This document shows, piece by piece, positions 1 through 8,926 of a DNA stretch of 64,000 nucleotides. The stretch comes from JAIYDQ01 sp034408855 (GTDB lineage Bacteria > Planctomycetota > Planctomycetia > Pirellulales > Pirellulaceae). The notes below the pieces were generated by a model that saw only the letters and a program-made list of their open reading frames with translations, searched no databases and was not told the DNA's origin. Position 1 is the stretch's first letter. Every line of letters starts with the position of its first letter. Made by a program: the position numbers and the translations under genes. The stretch lies in the NCBI GenBank assembly GCA_034408855.1, contig JAWXCK010000067.1, forward strand, positions 1 through 64,000. The letters run 5' to 3'.

Positions 1-220
1 AGCATTTCCGATCAGAAAGCGAACCTTGGTTTTTGCAATCACTCAGTCCAGTGTTTTCCTTGTATTTCACGGCTAAAATCGATTGCGGATCACGAAAAAC
101 ACCCACAGTTTCTACCGGAAGAGCCGTACATTGTTACATTTCCAGCAACGGATAGCAGAAAGGCCATTCACAATTTCGATAAGGAACGGCTCAAAAATAT
201 CTTCCGAGTTTTTCCACCCA

Positions 221-344
221 ACGCCGTTAACCATTTCATAGCGGAATTGCGCAAGCAATCCGGTAGTTATATCGAAGCTCGTACCGGACTCGCGCCGTAC
301 CGCGACAACTACCGAAAGTCTTAAGGAAATAAGGTTAACGGCGT
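221..344. repeat. Nested inverted repeat downstream of aceF
   Basis: A perfect 12-bp arm at 221-232 (ACGCCGTTAACC) pairs with its reverse complement at 333-344, and inside it CGGTAGTT at 261-268 pairs with AACTACCG at 307-314. The stretch can fold into one long nested hairpin just past the E2 stop codon. The first 355 bases hold no gene I can support; an 80-codon minus-strand frame overlaps the repeat and has no recognisable family. It fits the pattern, seen across this window, of palindromic elements placed between genes. Confidence 0.5.
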
Positions 345-355
345 AGCGTGCCACC

Positions 356-1822
356 TTATATCGCCAGCAACAGTCGGCTTGGTGCTTCTAAGTACATGAT
401 GATGTCGTTCAAGAAACGGGCGGCCGAACCGCCATCGACGAGTCGATGATCATAGGCCAAGCTAAGAGGCATCATCGATCGAGGTTTGATGGAATCATCG
501 GCCATCACGATTGGCATTCGTCGAGTTCGCCCGACCAAAAGGATGGCGACTTCGGGAACGTTGACGATCGGAGTCGAATAGGTACCACCAATGGCACCAA
601 GGTTGCTAATCGTAAACGTACCGCCTCGCAGGTCATTGACCCCAAAATTGTTGTTGCGAACGCGCATCGATAGATCGCTCAATCCTTGCGCAATATCCGG
701 TATCGACATGCGATCGGCGTTTTTCAGCGTTGGTACGACTAAACCGCGTTCGGTATCGACGGCGATCCCAATGCTCACATAATCCTTGTAGATGATCTGT
801 TCATTTTCTGGGTCGATCGCAGCATTCAGGAAAGGATGATGTCGCAAAGCCGTCGCGACCGCTTTGATTAAAAACGGCATCGTTGTCAGCTTGATACCGC
901 GAGCCGCATAGTCATCTTTGCTCGACTGTCGAAAGATTTCCAAATCCGTTACGTCAGCATCATCGAAGTTGGTAACGCGAGGAACATTGGTCCACGAGCG
1001 ATGCATTTGAGCGGCGATCGTCTTTCGGATTTTGCTCATCTTCTCGATGCGAACGGGCCCGTAGTCGTCTGACGCGGCGGTGCCTGGCAGCGCGGCCGCC
1101 GGTTTCGCTGAGCTCATAGCCGTTGCTCCAGTGCTGGGAGCTGATACAGCTAGTCCTGTAGAATTACCGCTAGCGGAACGCGCGGCTTGCTGACCCAGAC
1201 GAACAACGGCCAATACGTCGTCGCGCGTAATGCGTCCACCTTCTCCCGTTCCGGTAACCGATATCAGATCGACTCCGACTTCTCGAGCAAATCGTCGGAT
1301 TGCGGGACCGGCTGGAATCACCCCGTCGCTCGTTGAGTCCTCCGAGATTGGGTTTTCCGGAGCGATCGGATTGACTTGCGGCGACGCAGGCTGGGCTGAT
1401 GGAACCGTTTTCTCCTGTGAGCCATTAACGCTAGCTTTGGGCTTTGCGGTTGAAGTCGAATTATTTTCGGAGCCTGCGGCTAGCACCGTCGGCTCACTTT
1501 TTGGCGGGACAACGGCAGGTGCCGCTTTCACTTCGGGTGTCGGCGGAGCTTTTGCAGCCGGCACCGCTGCTGGCGTTGATTCAGCGGCTGCTTCGATCGT
1601 TGCAAATACGGCTCCGACAGCAACACTTTGACCGGCCGCGACGTTGAATTTGACAATTTTGCCAGCCACTGGACTCGGAACCGTCACTGTCGCCTTGTCG
1701 GTCTCCAGCTCCATGAGGCCTTGGTCTTTTTGTACGACTTCGCCTTCGCTTACAAAAATCTCCAAGACGTCAGCGGAATCGATGCCATCGCCCAGCGAAG
1801 GAAGTTTTATTTCGGTTGCCAT
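356..1822 (-). CDS. aceF: Pyruvate dehydrogenase E2, dihydrolipoamide acetyltransferase
   Basis: Transfers the acetyl group from E1 to CoA on a swinging lipoyl arm, making acetyl-CoA in the cytoplasmic pyruvate dehydrogenase complex. The 488 residues show one lipoyl domain at about 1-76 with the lipoylated lysine K43 in ETDKA. A long Ala/Pro-rich linker follows, then a peripheral-subunit-binding domain at about 170-210 (GPAIRRFAREVGVDL), and a catalytic domain ending in the active-site DHRLVDGG with His about 459. It starts at an ATG 59 bp after the E1 stop, so the two form an operon in the order E1-E2. A single lipoyl domain is fewer than the three of E. coli but common elsewhere. No E3 gene lies in view. 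Confidence 0.96.
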   Translation of the reverse strand: MATEIKLPSLGDGIDSADVLEIFVSEGEVVQKDQGLMELETDKATVTVPSPVAGKIVKFNVAAGQSVAVGAVFATIEAAAESTPAAVPAAKAPPTPEVKAAPAVVPPKSEPTVLAAGSENNSTSTAKPKASVNGSQEKTVPSAQPASPQVNPIAPENPISEDSTSDGVIPAGPAIRRFAREVGVDLISVTGTGEGGRITRDDVLAVVRLGQQAARSASGNSTGLAVSAPSTGATAMSSAKPAAALPGTAASDDYGPVRIEKMSKIRKTIAAQMHRSWTNVPRVTNFDDADVTDLEIFRQSSKDDYAARGIKLTTMPFLIKAVATALRHHPFLNAAIDPENEQIIYKDYVSIGIAVDTERGLVVPTLKNADRMSIPDIAQGLSDLSMRVRNNNFGVNDLRGGTFTISNLGAIGGTYSTPIVNVPEVAILLVGRTRRMPIVMADDSIKPRSMMPLSLAYDHRLVDGGSAARFLNDIIMYLEAPSRLLLAI

Positions 1823-1881
1823 AAAAGTGGATTCAAAGGATTGGATGAAAGGGTTGTCAAAGGGAGTGGAATCAAAAATAG

Positions 1882-4623
1882 TTAAACCATCAACGGGTTC
1901 GGCTTGTTCGGGTCGAAGCCAAGATCATGCATAGCTGCTTTGATTTCGTCGACGCCAACCACGGGCGCTGTCGAAGGAACCTTTGAAAGTCGGGATAGCG
2001 ACGCGATCACGATCGAAGCCGCATCGACTTCGAAATGTCGACGCAGATTCTCTCGCGACTCGCTTCGGCCAAGTCCGTCTGTTCCGAGCACGAAATAGTC
2101 GCCGGGAATGTATCGAATCAATTGTTCACCCAAGGCTCGCACGTTATCGCTGGCCGAAATGAATGGTCCTTGAACACCGGACAACGCTTTTTCAATATAA
2201 CTCTGGCGCGGCGCTTCATCGGGATGGAACATGTTCCATCGTTCGCAGTCTTGGGCATCGCGTCGCAGTTGGTTGTAGCTAGTGATGCTCCATACATCCG
2301 ACGCGATTTTATATTTGTCGGCGAGTATCTGTTGAGCTTCTAAAGCACATCGCAGAATGGCCCCCGAGCCAAACAATTGCACACGAGCTCGAGCATTCTC
2401 GACCTCCTGGCTCTTGAATCGATAGAGTCCACGGATGATTCCCTCTTCGACTCCGTCAGGCATCACCGGCATCTCGTAATCTTCGTTATGCACCGTGATG
2501 TAGTAGATCGCCGTTTCGCCTTCTTGATAGAGTCTTCGCATTCCATCGAGAACGATAACGGCTGTCTCATAGGCGAATGCCGGGTCGTAAGCGCGAACTG
2601 TTGGAAAAGCGATGGCATTCATGTGGCTATGGCCATCTTGATGCTGAAGGCCTTCGCCGTTGAGCGTCGTTCGACCGGCCGTTCCGCCAATTAAAAAGCC
2701 TTTGGCTCGCATGTCTGCGGCAGCCCAAATCGAATCGCCGACGCGCTGGAATCCGAACATCGAATAGTAGATATAAAACGGAATCATATTGATCCCGTGG
2801 CACGAGTAAGCAGTACCCGCCGCGTTGAAACTGCTCATCGAGCCGGCTTCCGTGATTCCTTCTTCGAGAATCTGGCCATCCGTGGCTTCTTTGTAGTACA
2901 TGAACTGATCGGAATCGACAGGATCATAAAGTTGACCTGCATGCGCGTAGATACCGATCTCCCGAAATAATCCTTCCATACCAAACGTTCGCGATTCGTC
3001 AGGAACAATCGGAACAATGTTTCGACCGATTTTCTTGTCCTTCACCAATCGACCCATTAAGCGAACAAATCCTGCCGTCGTGCTGAGCGTTTTGTTTTCG
3101 AGCTGCGTCGACATGAATTGGCGATAGTCCTGAATCGTCGGCATTTCCTGAAGCGGATGCTTGGTAGGTCGACTTGGAACGGGGCCACCGAGCGCAGCGC
3201 GGCGCTCGGCCAAGTATTGCATTTCGACGCTCGAAGCTGGCGGCCTGTAGAACGGTGCCTTGCCGACTTCTTCGTCGCTGATCGGAATCCCGAATCGCGA
3301 ACGGAATTCGAGCAGTTCTTTCTCGTTCATTTTCTTAGTGTTGTGAGCGACGTTGCGTCCTTCACCCGCCTCGCCTAAACCATATCCCTTGATCGTCTTG
3401 GCTAAAATGACCGTTGGCTGTCCTTTGTGTTCGACCGCAGCTTTGTACGCAGCGTAGACCTTTTCGGGATCGTGCCCTCCGCGTTTCATCTTGAGAAGCT
3501 TTTCGTCGGAGTAGTTTGCGACAAGCGATAAGAGCTCTGGATACTTGGCAAAGAAGTGGTCGCGAATATACGAACCTGGCATGCCAGCATATTTTTGATA
3601 CTGGCCGTCGACGACTTCGGTCATCCGTTGCGCCAACAAGCCGGTTTCGTCGTGTTCGAGCAGCGGATCCCAATCGCCGCCCCACACGACTTTGATGACG
3701 TTCCAGCCTGCACCACGGAAGACGGCTTCCAATTCTTGAATGATCTTGCCGTTCCCTCGAACTGGACCATCTAGTCGTTGAAGGTTACAGTTGATAACGA
3801 AGATCAAATTGTCGAGCTTTTCTCGCGAAGCCAACGTGATCGCACCGAGCGTCTCGGGCTCGTCGCATTCTCCATCACCCAAGAACGCCCAAACTTTACG
3901 CCCCGTAGTATCTTTCAGTCCACGATCTTTGAGGTACTCGTTGAATCGAGCTTGATAGATTGCCATGATCGGGCCAAGTCCCATCGAGACCGTTGGATAC
4001 TCCCAAAAATCGGGCATTAGCCAAGGATGAGGGTAACTTGACAATCCACCGCCGGGCGCTAGTTCCCTTCGGAAGTTTTCAAGCTTCTCTTCAGAAATTC
4101 GACCTTCCAAAAAAGCTCGACTGTACATTCCCGGCGAAGCATGACCCTGAAAATAAATCATGTCGCCCGAATAGCCGTCTTCGCCGCGACCACGCAGAAA
4201 GTGATTGAAGCCGACTTCGTAGAGTGTTGCGCTACTGGCAAAGGTACTGATGTGTCCGCCGATGCCGTTGGATCGCGTGTTGCCGCGGACAACCATCGCC
4301 ATCGCATTCCAACGAATGATGCTCTTAATGCGTCGTTCAATTTCGCGATTGCCGGGATAAGCTGGTTGCTTGCTGACCGGGATCGTATTGATATAGGGAG
4401 TCGTCGTCTCGATTGGGATCTCGACGCCCTCTTCACGAGCACGATTTTCGAGAGCTTTAACGATATATCGGACTCGTTCGGGTCCTTTGCTTTTCAGGAC
4501 ATAATCGAGAGAACCGAGCCATTCGCTCGTTTCCGCTGGATCGACATCCAGTGGAGCTTCGACTTGACCTGCGGCGGCAAGCACCGCCGGGTCGACTTCG
4601 CCGAGAATTTTCGCATCAGACAT
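1882..4623 (-). CDS. aceE: Pyruvate dehydrogenase E1, homodimeric type
   Basis: Thiamine-diphosphate enzyme that decarboxylates pyruvate and passes the acetyl group to the E2 lipoyl arm. At 913 residues it has the length of the single-chain (alpha2) E1 family, not the split alpha/beta type. The ThDP/Mg signature GDGECDEPETLG, closing on INCNLQRLDGPVRGNG, is clear, as are the N-terminal GHISTFAS and GHASPGMYSRAFLEGR segments. The ATG at 4623 is preceded by AAGGTG at a suitable distance. It is the first gene of the E1-E2 pair, and nothing in the sequence suggests damage. Confidence 0.97.
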   Translation of the reverse strand: MSDAKILGEVDPAVLAAAGQVEAPLDVDPAETSEWLGSLDYVLKSKGPERVRYIVKALENRAREEGVEIPIETTTPYINTIPVSKQPAYPGNREIERRIKSIIRWNAMAMVVRGNTRSNGIGGHISTFASSATLYEVGFNHFLRGRGEDGYSGDMIYFQGHASPGMYSRAFLEGRISEEKLENFRRELAPGGGLSSYPHPWLMPDFWEYPTVSMGLGPIMAIYQARFNEYLKDRGLKDTTGRKVWAFLGDGECDEPETLGAITLASREKLDNLIFVINCNLQRLDGPVRGNGKIIQELEAVFRGAGWNVIKVVWGGDWDPLLEHDETGLLAQRMTEVVDGQYQKYAGMPGSYIRDHFFAKYPELLSLVANYSDEKLLKMKRGGHDPEKVYAAYKAAVEHKGQPTVILAKTIKGYGLGEAGEGRNVAHNTKKMNEKELLEFRSRFGIPISDEEVGKAPFYRPPASSVEMQYLAERRAALGGPVPSRPTKHPLQEMPTIQDYRQFMSTQLENKTLSTTAGFVRLMGRLVKDKKIGRNIVPIVPDESRTFGMEGLFREIGIYAHAGQLYDPVDSDQFMYYKEATDGQILEEGITEAGSMSSFNAAGTAYSCHGINMIPFYIYYSMFGFQRVGDSIWAAADMRAKGFLIGGTAGRTTLNGEGLQHQDGHSHMNAIAFPTVRAYDPAFAYETAVIVLDGMRRLYQEGETAIYYITVHNEDYEMPVMPDGVEEGIIRGLYRFKSQEVENARARVQLFGSGAILRCALEAQQILADKYKIASDVWSITSYNQLRRDAQDCERWNMFHPDEAPRQSYIEKALSGVQGPFISASDNVRALGEQLIRYIPGDYFVLGTDGLGRSESRENLRRHFEVDAASIVIASLSRLSKVPSTAPVVGVDEIKAAMHDLGFDPNKPNPLMV

Positions 4624-4814
4624 GCAGCAATCACCTTGAAAAAGCTATTTTTCCTCTAACCTATCTTGGCTATTGTCGCGAAATCATGCCTCGGCGTAAA
4701 GGACAAGCGAAAACTGCGGTTTCTGGCGATTTTGAAGGCGTGCTTGAACTGAAAGGTGCAATTTCAAAATTTGCCTTTAAAGCTCGCTTGGGAATCGCGC
4801 GAATTTGGGCTTGG

Positions 4815-5975
4815 CTACTGAAATGCAGCACCGACGGGCTCAAATGCCGCACCGGTTGACCATTCCTTCCAGTTGTCTGGATTCCGATGGATTCGATGGT
4901 AAGTTGTGTCGCGTTCGACCGGCTCGCGACCCGCTTCGATAATCAAATTCTTAATCTGATCGACCGTCAGCAATTCGGGCGTCGTCGCTCCGGCGTCATG
5001 ATAAATCAACTCGTGGCGAACCGTGCCGTCAATGTCGTCAGCACCGTAGGCCAAGGCTGTTTGGGCTGTCCCGATTCCTAACATGATCCAGTACGCTTTG
5101 ACATGCGGGACGTTATCGAGCATCAAGCGGCTAATGGCCAAAGTTCGTAGGTCCATCAGCGCCGACGGCTTTTTGAGATTCGACAAGCCCGTATTGTCTG
5201 GATGGAAGGCGAGTGGAATAAAAGTTTGAAAGCCTCCGGTTTGATCCTGAAGCTCCCGCAAGCGAAGCAGGTGATCGATGCGATGGTAGGCTTTCTCGAC
5301 ATGACCATATAGCATCGTGCAGTTCGTCTTGAGTCCAATCTCGTGCGCCGTGCGATGCACTTCGATCCATTTATGCGAGTTGGCTTTGTGTTCGCAAAGT
5401 TGATCTCGAACTTCCGGATGAAAAATCTCAGCTCCTCCGCCCGGCAACGAACCCAATCCCGCTTCGCGAAGGTCTTCGAGTATCGATTTGAGCGGTCGCT
5501 TGAGAAGGAATTCAAACCAACAGATCTCGACCGCCGTCCAAGCTTTTAAGTGCAGTTGCGGGTAAGCCGTGTGCAACTGTTCAATCATGCCTCGATACCA
5601 GTCGTATCCAAGTTTATGATGCAATCCGCCAACGATATGCATCTCCGTACAACCATTATCGACCGCCTCTTGACCTCGCGCCAGTATCTGTTCGTCGGTC
5701 ATCACGTACCCTTTCGGATCGCGAAGGTCCGATCGAAACGCGCAGAAGCGACATCGATAGACGCAGACGTTTGTCGGATTCAAATGCGTGTTGATGTTGA
5801 AGTAGCCGACGTTCCCATTGATTCGCTCGCGAACTAAATTGGCAAGTTGACCGACTTCATGCAGCGGAACGTCGGGTTCGTAAAGGAAAATCCCGTCGGA
5901 CATATCGAGCCGAACTTCGTTTTCAACTTTTTCGCGAATCTCGCGAAGTCGGGCGGTGTTTTCAGGCGTTAGCAT
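4815..5975 (-). CDS. mqnE: Aminofutalosine synthase MqnE (radical SAM)
   Basis: Radical SAM enzyme that joins the MqnA product to S-adenosylmethionine to give 6-amino-6-deoxyfutalosine in the futalosine route to menaquinone. The 386 residues carry the cluster motif CVYRCRFC (C71, C75, C78). Segments LKAWTAVEI, LPGGGAEIF, TNCTMLYGHVE and FIPLAFHPDNTG are typical of MqnE and separate it from the related cyclase MqnC. It lies 109 bp downstream of the ubiE-ubiX-ubiA run on the same strand, with a palindromic repeat between them. It may be co-transcribed, unless the hairpin stops transcription. Confidence 0.93.
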   Translation of the reverse strand: MLTPENTARLREIREKVENEVRLDMSDGIFLYEPDVPLHEVGQLANLVRERINGNVGYFNINTHLNPTNVCVYRCRFCAFRSDLRDPKGYVMTDEQILARGQEAVDNGCTEMHIVGGLHHKLGYDWYRGMIEQLHTAYPQLHLKAWTAVEICWFEFLLKRPLKSILEDLREAGLGSLPGGGAEIFHPEVRDQLCEHKANSHKWIEVHRTAHEIGLKTNCTMLYGHVEKAYHRIDHLLRLRELQDQTGGFQTFIPLAFHPDNTGLSNLKKPSALMDLRTLAISRLMLDNVPHVKAYWIMLGIGTAQTALAYGADDIDGTVRHELIYHDAGATTPELLTVDQIKNLIIEAGREPVERDTTYHRIHRNPDNWKEWSTGAAFEPVGAAFQ

Positions 5976-6033
5976 GGTGGCAATAAGCGGTGAGGTTTAA
6001 GGTTTAAGGTGTGATGTGTAAGGTGATGAAAAC

Positions 6034-6090
6034 CACGTAGCAGCGTCTCTCCGAGACGCTGAGCGAGTCTCGGAGAGACTCGCCTACGTG
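6034..6090. repeat. 57-bp palindromic element, copy 1
   Basis: A 57-bp element bounded by CACGTAG and CTACGTG, containing two hairpins, CGTCTC-TCC-GAGACG and GCGAGTCTC-GGA-GAGACTCGC. The two halves can also pair with each other to form a cruciform. A copy of identical length with two differences is at 43228-43284. The right end overlaps the 3' end of the ubiA-like gene: its TAG stop at 6084-6086 lies in the terminal repeat. Repeated palindromes of this kind are usually mobilised in trans (REP or MITE type); that is inference here. Confidence 0.85.
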
Positions 6091-7049
6091 CCAAGCCAGG
6101 CATCGACGACGCCGGTAACCAATAAGATCATACTAATAACCGCATTGGCCTGGAAAAAGGCAACATTTACTTTGGCGAGATTCTTCGACGATACGACGGA
6201 ATGCTCGTAGATTAAGAGAACGGCGACAACGATCAAGCCTAGCCAATAGAGCATTCCAAGCCCAAGCTGAGGACAAAGCCTTGCGATCATCGCGAACGGC
6301 AGGAGCATCAGTGCATGGCAAAACGCGGCAACTCGCAACGCCCCGCTAACTCCAAGCCATGCAGGGAGACTTTTCAGTCCTAGATCGCGATCGACTTGGG
6401 CGTCTTGGCAAGCATAGATCAGATCGAAGCCAGCGACCCACAAAAAGACGCTTAGTCCGACTAAAGCCGCAGGCAAGATATCCGACGGTACTCGCATCAC
6501 AATGTCGCCTCGCAAAGCGATCCATGCGCAAAGCGGTGCTAGGCCTAGCGCCGTTCCCAGCCAGAAATGGACGAGCACCGTAAATCGCTTGGCAAAACTG
6601 TAACCAGCGAGAAAAATGAGCAGCGGAACGGCCAAGCCAATCGGCAGCGTATTGGGAAAAAAGAGTGTCGTGCCTGCCACGAATACGATCGCACAACCAA
6701 TAACAAAGAGCAAAACACCTTGGGTGCTCAATCGTCCAGAGGGCAAATGACGACTGGCCGTCCTTGGGTTCAATGCATCGATTTTTGCATCGACCAATCG
6801 GTTGACGCCCATCGCAAAACTTCGGGCCGCAACCATGCATACCAAAATTCCAAGCAGCGATGTCCAAGGAAAAGAGAACCGGTCCGACTCTCGATGCAGC
6901 AAGATCCACGCCCAGACGCTTACCAGGATTGCGAACGGCAAGGCAAAGATAGTGTGACTGAATCGAATGAGCTCAAGATAGTCGCGAAGGGTTGATTTCA
7001 ATCCGTCGGTTCGCGACGAGGGGTCGTCTAGCTTAGCGGTTATATTCAT
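6084..7049 (-). CDS. ubiA: UbiA-type polyprenyltransferase of menaquinone synthesis
   Basis: Integral membrane enzyme that attaches a polyprenyl chain to an aromatic acid; in this context it is probably the prenyltransferase of the futalosine pathway (MqnP type). The first Asp-rich motif is NRLVDAKIDALNPRT and the second DLIYACQDAQVDRD, with about eight hydrophobic segments. I place the start at ATG 7049, whose ATGA overlaps the ubiX stop and is preceded by GGGGAGCGGAAG. A TTG five codons earlier is less likely. The last codon and the stop (ACG TAG) come from the palindromic element at 6034-6090. About 321 residues. Exact substrate not proved. Confidence 0.9.
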   Translation of the reverse strand: MNITAKLDDPSSRTDGLKSTLRDYLELIRFSHTIFALPFAILVSVWAWILLHRESDRFSFPWTSLLGILVCMVAARSFAMGVNRLVDAKIDALNPRTASRHLPSGRLSTQGVLLFVIGCAIVFVAGTTLFFPNTLPIGLAVPLLIFLAGYSFAKRFTVLVHFWLGTALGLAPLCAWIALRGDIVMRVPSDILPAALVGLSVFLWVAGFDLIYACQDAQVDRDLGLKSLPAWLGVSGALRVAAFCHALMLLPFAMIARLCPQLGLGMLYWLGLIVVAVLLIYEHSVVSSKNLAKVNVAFFQANAVISMILLVTGVVDAWLGT

Positions 7050-7759
7050 TCTTCCGCTCCCCAACGCTGCATCAATCGATGTGGAACGTCCAAATGATCG
7101 AGAATTCTCGCTACAATAAAATCGATGATGTCGACGATCGATTCGACACCGTGATACCAGCCCGGCATCGCCGGCAAAACAATGGCACCCGCTTGAGCCG
7201 CCCGATGCATATTGTCGAGCTGAAAAACGGACAGCGGTGTTTCACGCGGGACTAATATTAGCTTGCGATGTTCCTTGAGATGCACGTCAGCCGCTCTTTG
7301 TATCAAATTGTTACCGGCTGCATGGACGACCCCTGACAAGGTCGCACCTGAACAGGGACAGATCACCATACCGCTTGTCAGGAACGAGCCGCTGGCAATC
7401 GGCGTCATGTAATCTTGGTAGTGATGAACGACTAAGCTACCTGTAGCAAGTGCTTGTTGTAAACTTGGTCGATCTCCCCAGCGTTGTTCTGTTCCCGGCC
7501 AATAATAGTCGACCACTTTCGAAAGAGAGTTTTCGGTAGCCGTAACGGAAATCGATGGGCTACCGAGTTCGATTTTCAATTCTTGCAACATGACCGTGGC
7601 TGCGGAAGGACTATAGACCAAATGAACGTGGCGATTAGCCAATAAAAGTTGCTGAAGAAGCCGAACTGAAAAGACCGCACCGCTGGCACCTGTCATGGCG
7701 AGCACAATCGGATGTGCGTCGGTCGAAGCGACCTTTCTATCCTTCGAATCTTGCGTCAT
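7046..7759 (-). CDS. ubiX: Flavin prenyltransferase UbiX
   Basis: Makes prenylated FMN, the cofactor of UbiD-type decarboxylases that act on prenylated aromatic acids in quinone synthesis. The FMN-binding start MTGASGAVFSVRLL, the middle CPCSGATLSGVVHAAG and the C-terminal LVPRETPLSVFQLDNM and LPAMPGWYHG are all family hallmarks. The ATG at 7759 overlaps the ubiE stop as ATGA, with GAAGGGCGG upstream, so the longer frame reaching 7819 is unlikely to be used. The resulting 237 residues are still longer than the usual about 190, mainly from the N-terminus and an insert near residue 110. A matching UbiD is not in the window. Confidence 0.93.
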   Translation of the reverse strand: MTQDSKDRKVASTDAHPIVLAMTGASGAVFSVRLLQQLLLANRHVHLVYSPSAATVMLQELKIELGSPSISVTATENSLSKVVDYYWPGTEQRWGDRPSLQQALATGSLVVHHYQDYMTPIASGSFLTSGMVICPCSGATLSGVVHAAGNNLIQRAADVHLKEHRKLILVPRETPLSVFQLDNMHRAAQAGAIVLPAMPGWYHGVESIVDIIDFIVARILDHLDVPHRLMQRWGAEE

Positions 7760-8481
7760 CGTAACCGCCCTTCTTTTCGGCCGATATAAAGTGTGGCTAC
7801 ACCGAACGTCATCGGCCAAGCTCGAACATCCTTAAGTCCCGTTCGTTCGAGCAATTCGATCATCGCCCGCCCCGAGGGAAACTGCCGGACACTTTCCGGA
7901 AGATAGTTGTAGGCTGATTCGCTATTGCGAGCCATAGCTTGTCCGATCATCGGCAAGATCCATCGGAAGTAACCATCGTAGAGCTGTTTGAGGATGGGCC
8001 ATGTCGGGCGAGAAAATTCGAGAATTGCAACTTGACCACCTGGTTTGCAGACTCGAATCATCTCGACTAAGCCGCTTCGGGTATCGGCGACATTTCGAAT
8101 CCCGAAAGCGACCGTGACGGCTTGAAAGGTATTATCGTGAAAGGGAAGCTGTTGAGTATCGGCTTCGATGAAGCTTACTAATGACCCCGATTCGTCGAAA
8201 CGCAACTGCTTTTGACGAGCCAATTCCAACATCGGGAGGCAGAAGTCGGCACCGATGACTCGGTATCGACCGGTCGATTTTAGAGCCATCGAAATTGCCA
8301 GATCGCCCGTTCCAGTGCAGACGTCGAGCACCGGCGCGTTGCTCGATAGGTCGAGCCGGTTCAGCGTCCGGGTTCGCCATGACTTGTCGATGTTCAGCGA
8401 TAGAACATGGTTCATAAGGTCATAGCGAGGAGCGATCTGGGCAAACATCCGGCGAACCTTGTCACCTGATTTATCGAGCAT
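7756..8481 (-). CDS. menG: Demethylmenaquinone methyltransferase UbiE/MenG
   Basis: SAM-dependent C-methyltransferase for the last step of menaquinone synthesis. The 241 residues contain SAM motif I VLDVCTGTGDLAIS, the acidic IGADFCLPML, and family blocks LPFHDNTFQAVTVAFGIRNV, RVCKPGGQVAILEFSRP and YNYLPESVRQFPSG. It is the first gene of the quinone operon, and its stop overlaps the ubiX start by ATGA. The ATG at 8481 has AGG nearby. Since the neighbours are futalosine-pathway genes, the quinone is taken to be menaquinone rather than ubiquinone. Confidence 0.94.
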   Translation of the reverse strand: MLDKSGDKVRRMFAQIAPRYDLMNHVLSLNIDKSWRTRTLNRLDLSSNAPVLDVCTGTGDLAISMALKSTGRYRVIGADFCLPMLELARQKQLRFDESGSLVSFIEADTQQLPFHDNTFQAVTVAFGIRNVADTRSGLVEMIRVCKPGGQVAILEFSRPTWPILKQLYDGYFRWILPMIGQAMARNSESAYNYLPESVRQFPSGRAMIELLERTGLKDVRAWPMTFGVATLYIGRKEGRLR

Positions 8482-8926
8482 CGAAGGACCTAATATGGGG
8501 GAGATGTTTTTCGAAATCTTGCAAATTTTTTTTCAGTCGCTCACGCTTCAATGTCATTTGACTCGATCAGTTTTCGCGCCGCGACATCTCTACTGGCTTG
8601 GCGACTTAAACGCCGTTCATGTCAGAAAAGGCGAAAATAGAAGCCGCAGCAACTTTAGCGATTCGAAACGTCCTTGCGAATGCACTCTTAAATAGACCGA
8701 TAGAACAGCATTCGGCGCAACCATAATCGAGGAAAAATGCCGAAAACGGAAGGTGCTAGACTGGAAATAGTTTCGTTTGCGACTAGAACTTGATACAGCG
8801 GTCAAAGGTTGGCTTAGGGTGTTATTCGTCCCTGTCCATTCTCAAGCCGTCATCCTCTCCAAATACGTTTTCGTGAAAATTGTTTCACCACCAAGCCACA
8901 CAAAATGGCTTAGAAAGGCGGTTCGG
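8482..8926. other. Divergent intergenic region menG / amtB
   Basis: About 445 bp separate the divergent menG and amtB starts. It must hold promoters for both directions. I see no convincing -35/-10 pair, no sigma-54 -24/-12 motif and no strong hairpin. The amtB frame is open back to a TTG at 8777, but the residues before 8927 do not look like protein start material. Confidence 0.5.

Noticed and set aside
112..354. 80-codon minus-strand frame after aceF
   Set aside because: It runs across both arms of the nested inverted repeat, has no family and no convincing ribosome site.
1230..1631. 133-codon plus-strand frame inside aceF
   Set aside because: Antisense shadow of the Ala/Pro-rich linker of E2; composition artefact.
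4141..4659. 172-codon plus-strand frame over the aceE start
   Set aside because: Antisense to a clearly coding gene; no family.
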